Assembly: GCA_963678275.1 (NCBI GenBank)
Contig: OY782765.1
Span: 3,286,001-3,350,000 of the forward strand
DNA length: 64,000 nucleotides
Reading direction: 5' to 3'
From: G963677445 sp963678275
GTDB taxonomy: Bacteria; Bacteroidota; Ignavibacteria; Ignavibacteriales; Melioribacteraceae
The position numbers and the translations under genes are program-made. Below the pieces are notes generated by a model. That model saw only the letters and a list, made by a program, of their open reading frames with translations. It was not told where the DNA came from and did not search any database. This document shows, piece after piece, positions 47,057-55,511 of this stretch. Every line of letters starts with the position of its first letter. The first letter of the stretch is position 1.

Positions 47057-47329
47057 TTTGAGTTCCTTTATTTCACTTTATAAAAGTATCAGAATTGCCT
47101 GAAGAGTTATTAAGAATTTTTGATTCTGAAATGAATATATATTTCATTCAGGCATAACTGAATCTTGTATCGGCAAGGGGTTTTTTTCATCGGTGAGTAT
47201 AGTTCCGCGTCAATCTCCAAAACCGATCAGGCCGTGACCAAAAAGAAATGACGAATTACGAATGACGAATTACGAATTGATCTTCCCGGGGATATTTAAA
47301 GCTCCGGTTTTTATCTTGTGTTTAATTAT

Positions 47330-47853
47330 GGTTCTATATGAAAACCAGTGGGTAATGAAAAAACAGCCGACTATCAAATCGACGTAACTGAACAGATACA
47401 CAAGCGCCAATATATGGTTTGCCTGACAGTGTTTATGAATAATGTGCTATAAATATCATATTCGATTGACTTGAATTTTGCCTGGGAGGTCTTAAAGGAT
47501 TTGGTTATCTGGGGATGGTTTGTGAATCCTTTACAAGGATTGTTGTTGTTTTATTGACTATTTTCTACCCCATTGGGACGTTCCGCACTAATCATTGCCT
47601 CTACAAGGCAAATGAGATAAAAAGAACCTTGTAGAGGTTCCATTATTGTAGCATATTATAGATATTTTGAAAAACATCTCTGTAGGAGATGCATAAAATG
47701 GCGCTTGAACTGCATTATTTTAAAAATAGTACAATGCCGATATATTAACAATAAAAGAGCCGGAAGTATTTGAAATAAGGAAAATTTTTTCAGTGATCGA
47801 ATTGGTTTGTCACTAGCTCAAATTCAATTACCCACTATATTTCACATAGAACC
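47330..47853. mobile_element. MITE-1: non-autonomous element with 27-bp TIRs and 8-bp TSD
   Basis: The left end begins GGTTCTATATGAAA and the right end, reverse-complemented, begins GGTTCTATGTGAAA; both continue to AGTGGGTAAT (23 of 27 match). Exact 8-bp direct repeats TTAATTAT flank it (47322-47329 and 47854-47861). The interior (470 bp) has no open frame of note and contains short repeats like ttgtagaggttccattattg. The end type (GG start) and the 8-bp duplication are those of ISL3-family transposons, so an absent ISL3-like transposase may mobilise it. Confidence 0.8.
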
Positions 47854-47965
47854 TTAATTATCCTTTCAATCCTGTTCTGAGTTGTTATCTGCGTAAATTA
47901 GCGATATCCGGGGGAGACTTTTATACCGGCTGAATAAAGCAATGAAGTTTAATTTTGCCGGGTTA

Positions 47966-48117
47966 TCAGTTATGCTGCTAAGGAGCCCCAATTTCGGGAA
48001 ACACAAAATTTCATATTTAGCAGCAACAATATCATAGAAATGATGACCTCTTGAAAATTCATTAATAATTGAAGCTCTGATTCCCCTCCCCTAAAGATGT
48101 TAAGGGGAGGATGGGAG
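47966..48117 (+). repeat. R1 repeat, copy d, left part (split by MITE-2)
   Basis: Contains the ctgctaaggagccccaattt header and the CCTCCCC-taa / TTAAGGGGAGG hairpin. The unit breaks after ggatgggag and resumes at 48493 with ggatttgatctgcc, so its continuation lies beyond MITE-2. Confidence 0.8.
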
Positions 48118-48483
48118 CACTGCTGTCAATTTAAGCTACAACTCCGAACTGAATACGTAATAGAATATTTATAACTTATTGTTTATAATATCATTATATG
48201 TATTATAATAAAATCAACATATTACGTAAATACGCCATATATTATTATTGTGACATTTTGCAAAATGTTTGAAAAATGGCTATAATGGTCAAAAATTCTC
48301 ATTCCATTTTTCTTATTACGTAAATATTCCGGAGTTACAGTTTAAGCCATTTTTTAACCGTCCCCGAAGGGGGCAAAACCGAATAGCCACGGGGAATTCC
48401 CCGTGGGGACGGATAGAAAAAATATACAATCCCCAATATCCCCGGGAACATAAAAAGATTTTGGGCCTAAGTTGACAGCATTG
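48118..48483. mobile_element. MITE-2: 366-bp element with 19-bp TIRs and 9-bp TSD, nested in R1
   Basis: The left end is CACTGCTGTCAATTTAAGC; the right end reverse-complemented is CAATGCTGTCAACTTAGGC (16 of 19 match). Direct repeats of GGATGGGAG (48109-48117 and 48484-48492) flank it exactly, and the flanks joined restore an uninterrupted R1 unit as seen at 17560-17580. It carries an R2 fragment (48358-48417) inside and no gene. A 9-bp duplication suggests mobilisation by an IS4/IS10- or IS5/IS903-type transposase, encoded elsewhere. Confidence 0.83.
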
Positions 48484-48593
48484 GGATGGGAGGGATTTGA
48501 TCTGCCTTTAGTTGGAACTAATCCGGAGAGAAGTCTATTTGTCTCCCACACCTAAATAACAGATGTTTCACACAATCAGAATCTGGTTGCCCG

Positions 48594-48795
48594 GAAGGTT
48601 AAAAAATAAAGAAAGAGGTTTTTTTAACCTTTTGTGTGATTTGGTGTATTAGTGATTTTGTGGCTTTTTTTCTACCTCAATCAACGAAATCTGCGTAATC
48701 AAAAATTCTGCGGCTCTCTTGACCTTATTAATTGTTCATTATTAATTATTAATTACATTTTTGCCATTTTGCGTAGAATTTAACTGCTAACGGAG
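48594..48795 (+). repeat. R5 repeat, copy c
   Basis: It has the full R5 order, including gtgattttgtggcttttt at about 48653-48670, which is the uninterrupted equivalent of the group II intron insertion site. Confidence 0.82.
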
Positions 48796-48996
48796 TGATC
48801 CGGCTAAGCAAGAAAAAAGTTAAATATTATGACCTGTCAATAACTATTTAGCAATTCGAGTTTTAAATCCCCTCCCCTTGAGATTTTGAGGGGAGGAGAA
48901 AAAATCGCAAAAAGGTCGTTGAATTAAGTCATGGTATATTAAATCACAACAAAATAGTATGACTGTTCTCAGGAATTCTGTGTTTACCATTCCCGG

Positions 48997-51378
48997 TTAT
49001 TCATGCTTAATATAAAGAGGCGTTTTCGATAACATAACTTTTATAATAAAAAACGATATCGTTGTAAATATCAGTATTGAGCCTGTAAAAATAGTCAGGA
49101 AATAATGCTCCGGACCTACTTTTATGCTGTAGGCAAATTCCGAAAGCCACCCTGATATAAAATATCTGCCCGCGAAAATCCCGATCACCAGGGCCGCGCC
49201 CATAGCAATATGGAAATATTTGAATACCAGCATAATAATATCGGTAAGTTTTGCCCCCAGAATTTTTCTTATTCTTATCTCATCCATTTTCTGCTGCATC
49301 ATAAACATCGAAAGCCCGAATAAACCCATCGCCGCTATAAGCAGTGTTAAGATGGTCGAATGAGAAATCAGGGTAGCGAACTTATATTGGTTTTTATAAA
49401 TCATTTCAAAGTGTTCATCATAATAATAAGGGACAAAATTTTCACTGCCCATTATTTCATTCCAGCTTTTCCCCGCGTATGACAGGGCTTCAGGCAGCGC
49501 CCCTTCACGATAGCGGACTATTATATAAGATAGTTTATCTGCCGGTTTGATTTTAAAGACCGCCGGGGCGACAGGCTTCTCGAGTGAAAACAGATTAAAA
49601 TCATCTACTATTCCGGTCACTTCCGTTCTGCCTCGATTGATGAACATTTCATCTTCGAGATCAAATGCTTCCGCCGCCGATCTGTTTAATATCACCCTGT
49701 CATTTTCATCCTGGTTTTCGAGATCTTTAAATTGACCGTTTATTACCGGTATCTTCATAACATCAAAAAAATCCTTATCAATATATAACATGTCGGCGGT
49801 TATAAATTCCCCATCGTTTTTATTTGATGGGATCCTGACAACCGCTCCGCGTAAAAGAGGGGGCACCATCGACACAGCGCTGATTCCTGTTATATAAGGA
49901 GAATTCATCAATGATTCTTTATAAAGATTATAGCCGGAGTTATCCATATCCCCTGTTTTTATGAACATAAGGTTGGAGATATCAAACCCGTGGTCTTTAT
50001 TTTTCAGGTACCTGGTTTGATTATAAACTACCATGGAAATAAAAAGCATTCCTGAAAATACCGCTATCTGAAAGATGAGAAGAGCTTTTTTACCAAAGAA
50101 CTTCTCTCCGCTGTTTTGTGTATTGAACCTGAAAGTCCTGTCAGGCGAAAGTCTGGAATATTGCAAAGCTGTATACCCTCCCGGCACAAGGCCGGCAAAA
50201 AAGGTCACAAAAACAGCCAGCGCGGCAATCCAGGGTTCCTGGTAATAATATTCAGAAATTGACACATTCAGTAGTTCCGCGAAATAGCTGTTAAATAATG
50301 ACACGAATAGAATAGTCAAAGGAATTGTCAGAAATGAGTAAACAAGCGATTCGGTCAGGAATCTGAAGTATATTTCCCCTTTTTTTGCTCCAATAACCTT
50401 GCGCACTCCTATTTCCTTCCTCTTTTTAAAAAACTGCGACACTGAAAGCAGAATATAATTTATGCAGGCGACAAGGAGAATCAATAGCGCGATGGCGAGA
50501 AATATATAAACTTTCTCACGGCTTACAGTATAGGGATTCCAGTTCGCGAAAGCAGAATTAAAGTGCGCGTCCGAATAAGGTTGAAGCCGGTAATTTATGC
50601 CCGCTCCATGATCGTCGGCAAAGTTTTTGTGAAGGGGCATCTTTTTTTCCAGACCGGAATAAACACTCCCCTCTTTTACCAGCAAAAAGGTTTCAAGCCA
50701 GTTGACAAAACTCCACCCCGAAGCGGCATTCTCTTCTTTGTATTTTAATCTTTTATTTATCTCATTTACGGCAACCCGGGGCGGCAGAAGAATTTCCGGC
50801 TGATATGTGGATGTTTCAGGGAAGTCTTCAAACACTCCGGCAATTGAAAAAACATATTCTTCGCCATAACTTTTAACAATAAGTGAATTTTCCGGCTGAA
50901 CCCCATTATTATAATACTTCGCGGCAATACTTTCAGAGATCAGCGCCGAGTTTTTTTCACTGAACATCCCGCTTTTCCCCCCCGCGAATCGGAATGTCAG
51001 AATATCCAAAAGCTCCGGATCGATTGAATATACCGCGCCGGAATTTATTTTATTTCCATTTTCAGAGTTGGTTATCGCGGCTCTGACCTTTAACGACCTG
51101 GCCGATTTTTCAACTTCGGGAATTGTTGAACTGATCTCACCCGCAAGAGGATATGAAGAGCCGAACATCTTCAAACCGGGTCCGGTCATTTCAGTATAAA
51201 CCCGGTATATTCTCTCCAGATTTTCATGATGCCTGTCATAAGAAAGCTCATGAATAACTATCAGAAGCATTATTAGTGAAAGTGATAACCCTGTTGATAA
51301 TCCGGTTATGTGAATGAATGAAAATATTTTATTGCGGAAGATTGAACGCATGGAGGCGACAATATAATTTTTAAGCAT
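48997..51378 (-). CDS. MacB/FtsX-type ABC transporter permease
   Basis: A 793-residue inner-membrane protein with the duplicated MacB_PCD plus FtsX architecture, the type of permease found with a MacB-like ATPase in Bacteroidetes (efflux or envelope stress export). The first helix (about 20-43) is followed by a large periplasmic MacB_PCD domain, an FtsX four-helix block around 285-405 (LLILLVACINYILLSVS, KEIGVRKVIGAKKGEIYFRFLTESLVYS), a second periplasmic domain, and a second FtsX block at the C-terminus (LFGLSMFMMQQKMDEIRIRKILGAKLTDI). The motif [EI]RIRKILGA is repeated in each half. No ATPase gene is adjacent, so its partner lies elsewhere. GAGGG precedes the ATG. Confidence 0.92.
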   Translation of the reverse strand: MLKNYIVASMRSIFRNKIFSFIHITGLSTGLSLSLIMLLIVIHELSYDRHHENLERIYRVYTEMTGPGLKMFGSSYPLAGEISSTIPEVEKSARSLKVRAAITNSENGNKINSGAVYSIDPELLDILTFRFAGGKSGMFSEKNSALISESIAAKYYNNGVQPENSLIVKSYGEEYVFSIAGVFEDFPETSTYQPEILLPPRVAVNEINKRLKYKEENAASGWSFVNWLETFLLVKEGSVYSGLEKKMPLHKNFADDHGAGINYRLQPYSDAHFNSAFANWNPYTVSREKVYIFLAIALLILLVACINYILLSVSQFFKKRKEIGVRKVIGAKKGEIYFRFLTESLVYSFLTIPLTILFVSLFNSYFAELLNVSISEYYYQEPWIAALAVFVTFFAGLVPGGYTALQYSRLSPDRTFRFNTQNSGEKFFGKKALLIFQIAVFSGMLFISMVVYNQTRYLKNKDHGFDISNLMFIKTGDMDNSGYNLYKESLMNSPYITGISAVSMVPPLLRGAVVRIPSNKNDGEFITADMLYIDKDFFDVMKIPVINGQFKDLENQDENDRVILNRSAAEAFDLEDEMFINRGRTEVTGIVDDFNLFSLEKPVAPAVFKIKPADKLSYIIVRYREGALPEALSYAGKSWNEIMGSENFVPYYYDEHFEMIYKNQYKFATLISHSTILTLLIAAMGLFGLSMFMMQQKMDEIRIRKILGAKLTDIIMLVFKYFHIAMGAALVIGIFAGRYFISGWLSEFAYSIKVGPEHYFLTIFTGSILIFTTISFFIIKVMLSKTPLYIKHE

Positions 51379-51489
51379 CGGGTCGATCCCTCATAAATTA
51401 ATATTTCAGCAGGTTTTAATCTATTAAATTTTTTATTAGTCTTCAATTGATTTCAGGGTAAAAATGACGCCACATACATCTATCAGATT

Positions 51490-51623
51490 ATTCCGAAAGG
51501 AGTCAAATTCTGCATAAAATGGCAAAATTCAATTAATAATGTACAATGAACAATTAATAAGGTCAGAAGATCGCAGATTTTTTAATTACGCAGATTTCGT
51601 TGATTGAGATGGAAGAAAAGCCA
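51490..51623 (-). repeat. R5 repeat copy d, 3' part (beyond the intron)
   Basis: Reads as inverted R5: aaattctgcataaaatggc, attaataatgtacaatgaac, aataaggtcag, acgcagatttcgttgattga, then stops at aaaagcca. The rest of the copy (starting caaaatcacaaaaacacc) is at 53635, on the other side of the group II intron. Confidence 0.85.
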
Positions 51624-51737
51624 GTAGAGTAGAGGATGAGGATCAAAGGTTCAGATTCCGCTTTAGTCAGTTTCAGGATTTCTCCGTATGTGCCTAAATA
51701 TGCGTATATCTTCTCAGATCGCCTCATCCCCCCTCGT

Positions 51738-51771
51738 CAAACCGTGCTTGCGATTTTCCCGCACACGGCTT
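51738..51771 (-). ncRNA. group II intron domain V
   Basis: The minus strand has AGCCGTGTGCGGGAAAATCG, then CAAGCACGGTT: the AGC catalytic triad, a lower stem GCCGTG/CACGGT, a two-base bulge, an upper stem and a GAAA-type tetraloop, the full set of domain V features. Confidence 0.88.
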
Positions 51772-51787
51772 ACAGACAGGCTTCTTC

Positions 51788-53143
51788 TCAAGCTTTCACA
51801 GTCGTCATTGGTCGGTATTTTGATGGATCGGTCATTCCGTACTTTTTGACCAGTTTATCAAAGGCTCCCTGGTTGTAGAGTTTACTTTTCCGCTGACTCT
51901 TCCTTCTGTAGAAGCGGTATAACTTATTGCTAAGGTACCATCTCAGATTTCTTTTCGACACACCCGGATAACTCACTTTCTCTATCGTATAGTAGTTTAT
52001 CCAGCCTTTAATTCGTTGATTCAGTCCTCCGGCTATTATTTCCGGATTTCTATGCCTGTTTCTTTCAAGGAATTCTTTAATATTCCCGCGGACTCTTTTC
52101 TCAGATTTCTTACTGGGTACTATATTCCAGTATTTTCTGTTTCTTCCATGGTAATCTCTGTCATACCTTATGGTAAATCCGAGGAAATCAAATTTCTCCT
52201 CTCTTGCGTCGACCAGTCTGCTCTTTTCATCATTGAGTCTCAGTTCCATCCTTTGAAGGATTTCTCCAAGTTTCTCTCTGGCTTCTTCCGGTATCCTTTT
52301 TCCAAGCAGAACGAAGTCATCGGCATATCTTATTATCTTTATCTCAAGTCTGCTGAAAATACTTGTTGGTTTACAGATTATTCTGTCTAACAGATGAAGA
52401 TAGATGTTTGACAACAGGGGGCTTATTACTCCTCCCTGTGGTATGCCTGTTTTGTTCTTCTTACCTCCGCTGATTCTGCCTTCATCCTCTATGGGAGCTT
52501 TTAACCATTGCTTTATAAGGCGCAGTACCTTTTTATCGCTTAATCGCTGAGCTACAGTTATTAGCAGTTTATCATGCGGTATGGTATCGAAGTAACTTTG
52601 CAGGTCTGCGTCAAGTACTTCTGTTCTGCCTTCCTTCAGGTTTACCTTTATAGACCTGATTGCGTCGGCTGCTGATCGTTTCGGTCTGAATCCGTATGAT
52701 GTCTCTTCGAAATCAGCTTCGAATATCGGTTCTATTACCATCTTACAGGACATCTGTACTACCCTGTCCCTTATCGTTGGTATTCCCAATGGTCGCTGCT
52801 TTCCGTTTTCTTTCAGTATCATCTTCCTTTTGACCGGTTGTGGTTTATATCGGTTCTCCATTAGTTCCTCTTGAAGAGTCTCAATGAACTTCTCCAGTCC
52901 GTTTGATTCTATTTCCCGGAATGTGATTCTGTCTGTTCCCGGCGATCCGCCATTGGATTTTGCTCTCCTGTATGCCTCCCGCAAAAAGTGTTTCTGGTGG
53001 ATTTTGTCATACAGTATGTAAAACCGATACTCTTTTTCCTGTTTGGCTTTTCGATATAGTTTTCGCTGAAAGTCTCGTATTCGTTCCTTGTCGCTCATTT
53101 CTTTGCGCTTTGGCTTCTTTCTAAGACTACTTTTGTTCGTCAA
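51788..53143 (-). CDS. group II intron-encoded reverse transcriptase/maturase
   Basis: A 451-residue protein needed for intron splicing and retro-homing. The RT domain runs about 45-325: RT0/1 (SNGGSPGTDRITF), RPLGIPTIRDRV (117-128), DADLQSYFDTIPHDKL (active-site Asp), PQGGVISPLLSN (235-246) and the catalytic YADD at 273-276. Residues about 355-435 form maturase domain X (GIIM; LNQRIKGWINYY). There is no endonuclease domain, as in classes that use a nicked or single-stranded target. The start is a TTG at 53143 after AAAGGAG, with an alternative ATG at 53098 (MSDKERIRDF). All catalytic residues are intact, so the intron could still be active. Confidence 0.94.
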   Translation of the reverse strand: MTNKSSLRKKPKRKEMSDKERIRDFQRKLYRKAKQEKEYRFYILYDKIHQKHFLREAYRRAKSNGGSPGTDRITFREIESNGLEKFIETLQEELMENRYKPQPVKRKMILKENGKQRPLGIPTIRDRVVQMSCKMVIEPIFEADFEETSYGFRPKRSAADAIRSIKVNLKEGRTEVLDADLQSYFDTIPHDKLLITVAQRLSDKKVLRLIKQWLKAPIEDEGRISGGKKNKTGIPQGGVISPLLSNIYLHLLDRIICKPTSIFSRLEIKIIRYADDFVLLGKRIPEEAREKLGEILQRMELRLNDEKSRLVDAREEKFDFLGFTIRYDRDYHGRNRKYWNIVPSKKSEKRVRGNIKEFLERNRHRNPEIIAGGLNQRIKGWINYYTIEKVSYPGVSKRNLRWYLSNKLYRFYRRKSQRKSKLYNQGAFDKLVKKYGMTDPSKYRPMTTVKA

Positions 53144-53634
53144 TTTGAAGATACTCCTTTCTTTGAAATCGTTACCTGAATTAATGCTCCTTTGCTCCTG
53201 GTAAGTTATGTTGTCTTACCGATCATCACTCTTATGGGCATCTCCGACTCCTTTACCGACAGAGAAGAACTTCGCTTTCGCTTATATCTTTTCCTTTGGG
53301 TCACCAACCCATTCGGCAAAGGTCTCCCGGTTTCATGTGTATCCCTTCCCCGCGCGCCGATCCCTTTACTCCGGGCATGTCCATAGCATGCGCTCTGCCG
53401 TTTCTTCTGCTATGGTAACAGGTTTCGTCATTTTTGAGAGCTTGACCACTGCCATGCTATAGTGTAACGAAGCTTACTTAGGATTCACTTGCGTTACGGC
53501 TCACTTAGGGCGCATTCCCGGTACCCAATCTGATTTGTCACCGCCTCAGACCCCGGGTTTGCTTTGACATGAACGGCAAATTGTGCCATGAGGCTCTTTC
53601 ATCCTCTGGGTATACACATCTCTACCCGGCGTAC

Positions 53635-54017
53635 CAAAATCACAAAAACACCAAATCCCGCGAAAAACTAAAAGAAACCTTATTTTTTAATTTTTTAACC
53701 TTAGTAGCAGAGATAATCACACACCAAAATAAAACCTTATTAACCTTATTCAAAGGGGTAATATCTCAATCGGGATATTGGAATGCGCGCGGAAAAAGCA
53801 AAGCACAGGATGGAGAGGATCAAAAAGACTGACTTGATATAAGTTAGCCGTCGAAATCCAAATCGGTTTTTCTTAAAATCAAAGAGCCATTTATTACTCT
53901 TCACTCTCCACTAACCGCTCTTTACTTCAGGCTTGCCAGCCAATGAGTACGATTCTTTCTTCGGAACCAATTTTTTCCGGCTCTGCCAGTTTATGTATGC
54001 GGCGTCGGTTAATATTC
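53635..54017. other. gap with R5 copy d, 5' part
   Basis: Positions 53635-53760 (inverted) hold the header half of R5 (caaaatcacaaaaacaccaa, then aaccttagtagcagagataa), joined through the intron to 51490-51623. The remaining 250 bases have no gene. Confidence 0.7.
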
Positions 54018-54857
54018 TCAGTCACCTTTTGCGGCAATCGCAATTTCGTCAGCGGCATTGTCAAATTCTTTTCCGGATACGTCAGAGAAAAGTTCAATAC
54101 CGGAGAAACCGGCCTCAGCAAACTCACTCTTCAGCATATCAGGATCAAAATATTGCAGCCAGTTATAAATAGTCCGCTTTCTGCTCTCTTCAATTATCGT
54201 ATATTTATCGAGAGTCACCTTTTCCTTTTCATATTTGAAATTATTTACAAATCCGAAATAATCATCTGGTGACCAGAACCCATTCAGCTGGTTCTTTTCA
54301 TAAACTGACTGCTCAATCCGTTTGGCAAAGCTGTTCAGGGAATATACATCAAGCAGCAGGGAGCCGCCAAGATTCAACAGACCGCGGAATTTATCGAGCA
54401 TAACCTTACGCTGAACAGGCGACAACACGCAAAAATCGCACATGATCATTATTATCAGATCAAACCGCTCAGCGGTGGTGAAATCGAGATAATTTTGATT
54501 TATATATTTTATATCCAGCTTTTCCCGCGCGGCATAATTGCGGGCATATTCTATAGATCTTTTCGAAAAATCGATTCCGGTTACACGGGCGCCGGACCTT
54601 GCCAGACGGGAGCAGTAAAGCCCCGGACCGCAGCCGAAATCGGCAACTTTTTTATTTACCCCGATTTCGAATTTTGAAATTATCCACTCTACCGATCGGT
54701 CGATAAATTCTGCTCTTCTGGATGAAATATCCAGTTCTTCATTCAGGTGATATTTTAACATTTGGGAAGATGTATATTCATCCGCCCATAACTCTTCAGC
54801 AGTGTAAAACTCAAATGGTTCAGGCCTGCTGTTTATATTATTAAGTTCCTGGAACAT
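54018..54857 (-). CDS. class I SAM-dependent methyltransferase
   Basis: A 279-residue cytoplasmic methyltransferase with a Rossmann fold. Motif I (VADFGCGPGLYCSRLARSG) binds S-adenosylmethionine, followed by the acidic loop VTGIDFSKRSIEYARNYA, motif II-like FDLIIMIMCDFCVLSP (DLI..), and a C-terminal beta segment. The N-terminal extension (about 1-70) holds an extra helical bundle often seen in this subfamily. The substrate is not evident. An AAGGAAA ribosome site precedes the ATG. It is a stand-alone gene between repeat islands; the downstream end overlaps no other gene. Confidence 0.9.
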   Translation of the reverse strand: MFQELNNINSRPEPFEFYTAEELWADEYTSSQMLKYHLNEELDISSRRAEFIDRSVEWIISKFEIGVNKKVADFGCGPGLYCSRLARSGARVTGIDFSKRSIEYARNYAAREKLDIKYINQNYLDFTTAERFDLIIMIMCDFCVLSPVQRKVMLDKFRGLLNLGGSLLLDVYSLNSFAKRIEQSVYEKNQLNGFWSPDDYFGFVNNFKYEKEKVTLDKYTIIEESRKRTIYNWLQYFDPDMLKSEFAEAGFSGIELFSDVSGKEFDNAADEIAIAAKGD

Positions 54858-55040
54858 AGAGATTTTCCTTGTTATAATTTAAATTAAGCGAGGTATTTAA
54901 ATGGTGAGAAGCAGAATTAATATAAATATTACTCTTCGCTGCTGAAATTTATGGCAGCCTGTTCTGCTTCTGTAGCGGTATGTAATTTTTAATTAAACAT
55001 GTTCGAAATGTATAAAATATTTTTTTCAATTACAAAGGGA

Positions 55041-55154
55041 CTAAATTTTCCCCAGGCAGAGCTTAGGAAAATCCCCCGAAGGGGGTTAAACCTAATAGCC
55101 ACGGGGTGTTCACGCAGGGAATTCCCCGTGGGGGCGGTTAGTACAATATTGAAA
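55041..55154. repeat. R2 repeat, copy b (inverted relative to copy a)
   Basis: Matches the reverse complement of 43646-43759 over about 114 bp with only isolated differences. The pair forms an 11.3-kb-spaced inverted repeat. Confidence 0.88.
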
Positions 55155-55195
55155 TTCCGGCTCTGCCGGTTTATTGATTCAGAATCGCGGCTTAA

Positions 55196-55282
55196 TTATC
55201 GGCAACATGTTATTAGCGGGCTTTTTGACAAATTTTGCTCCTTAGATTATCCTCAACATGTTGGCGTTAGTGTGGTGATAAG
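55196..55282. repeat. R3 repeat, copy c
   Basis: Same orientation as 3974-4058, with both CAACATGTT words and ttttgacaaattttgctcc. Confidence 0.82.
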
Positions 55283-55360
55283 GTGCCTTTGATCTTTTTT
55301 CGCGGGATTTTGTGTTTTTGTGATTTGGCAGCCTGTTATTAGCAATATATTCACTCATAC

Positions 55361-55410
55361 AATTATTTTAATTATTAATTATTAATTATTAATTATTAAT
55401 TATCAATTAA
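55361..55410. repeat. 8-bp A+T tandem repeat (TTAATTAT type)
   Basis: A run of about five attattaa units. Interestingly it has the same core as the MITE-1 target site TTAATTAT and the taattattaatt segment of R5. Confidence 0.75.
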
Positions 55411-55511
55411 CCGCCCGTTTCCAAATTTTAATTCTTCACATGCCGGATTCTTAAAATTCCAAAGAAGCGGTTCATCACCATTCTCCCGCTGAATTATCAT
55501 AATCTGAATAC

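Larger units (their letters stand above)
47057..48996. other. 1.9-kb island of nested mobile and repeat elements
   Basis: No real gene. It contains MITE-1 (47330-47853), R1 copy d (47966-48117 and 48493 onward) split by MITE-2 (48118-48483), R5 copy c (48594-48795) and an R1 hairpin (about 48866-48895). Words of gacgaattacgaatgacg type (47248-47281) also occur at about 61227-61257. Open frames at 48269-48475 and 48354-48551 lie inside MITE-2 and R2. Confidence 0.8.
51624..53634 (-). mobile_element. group II intron (2011 nt), intron RNA plus reverse transcriptase
   Basis: On the minus strand the intron begins GTACGCCGGGTAGAG (5' end at 53634) and ends CTCTAC (3' end at 51624); the ends are fixed by comparison with uninterrupted R5 copies (gattttg / tggctttt). 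Domain V lies at 51738-51771. Downstream GGGGGATGAGG and CCTCATCCTCT (51629-51734 region) form an extended domain VI-like stem of about 11 bp with an 80-base insert. The ORF lies in domain IV. The 5' end GUACG departs from the usual GUGYG at position 3. Insertion is in a non-coding repeat, so the host gene is unaffected. Confidence 0.9.
54858..55511. other. repeat island
   Basis: R2 copy b (55041-55154) and R3 copy c (55196-55282) follow each other; an R5 fragment (ttttcgcgggattttgtgtt, about 55298) and an A+T tandem repeat (55361-55410) come next. The open frame at 54999-55292 runs through R2 and R3 and repeats the peptide seen in the R2 copy a region, so it is not a gene. Confidence 0.75.

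Noticed and set aside
48269..48551. Two open frames in opposite directions across MITE-2
   Set aside because: They span the transposon ends and the R2 module, and have no family features.
51640..51680. ggttcagattccgc resembling a tRNA T-loop
   Set aside because: It lies in the extended 3' end of the group II intron and has no acceptor, D or anticodon stems around it.
54999..55292. Open frame giving LNFPQAELRKIPRRGLNLIA
   Set aside because: The same peptide appears in the frame over R2 copy a (43574-43771). It is a translation of the R2 repeat, with no start signal.
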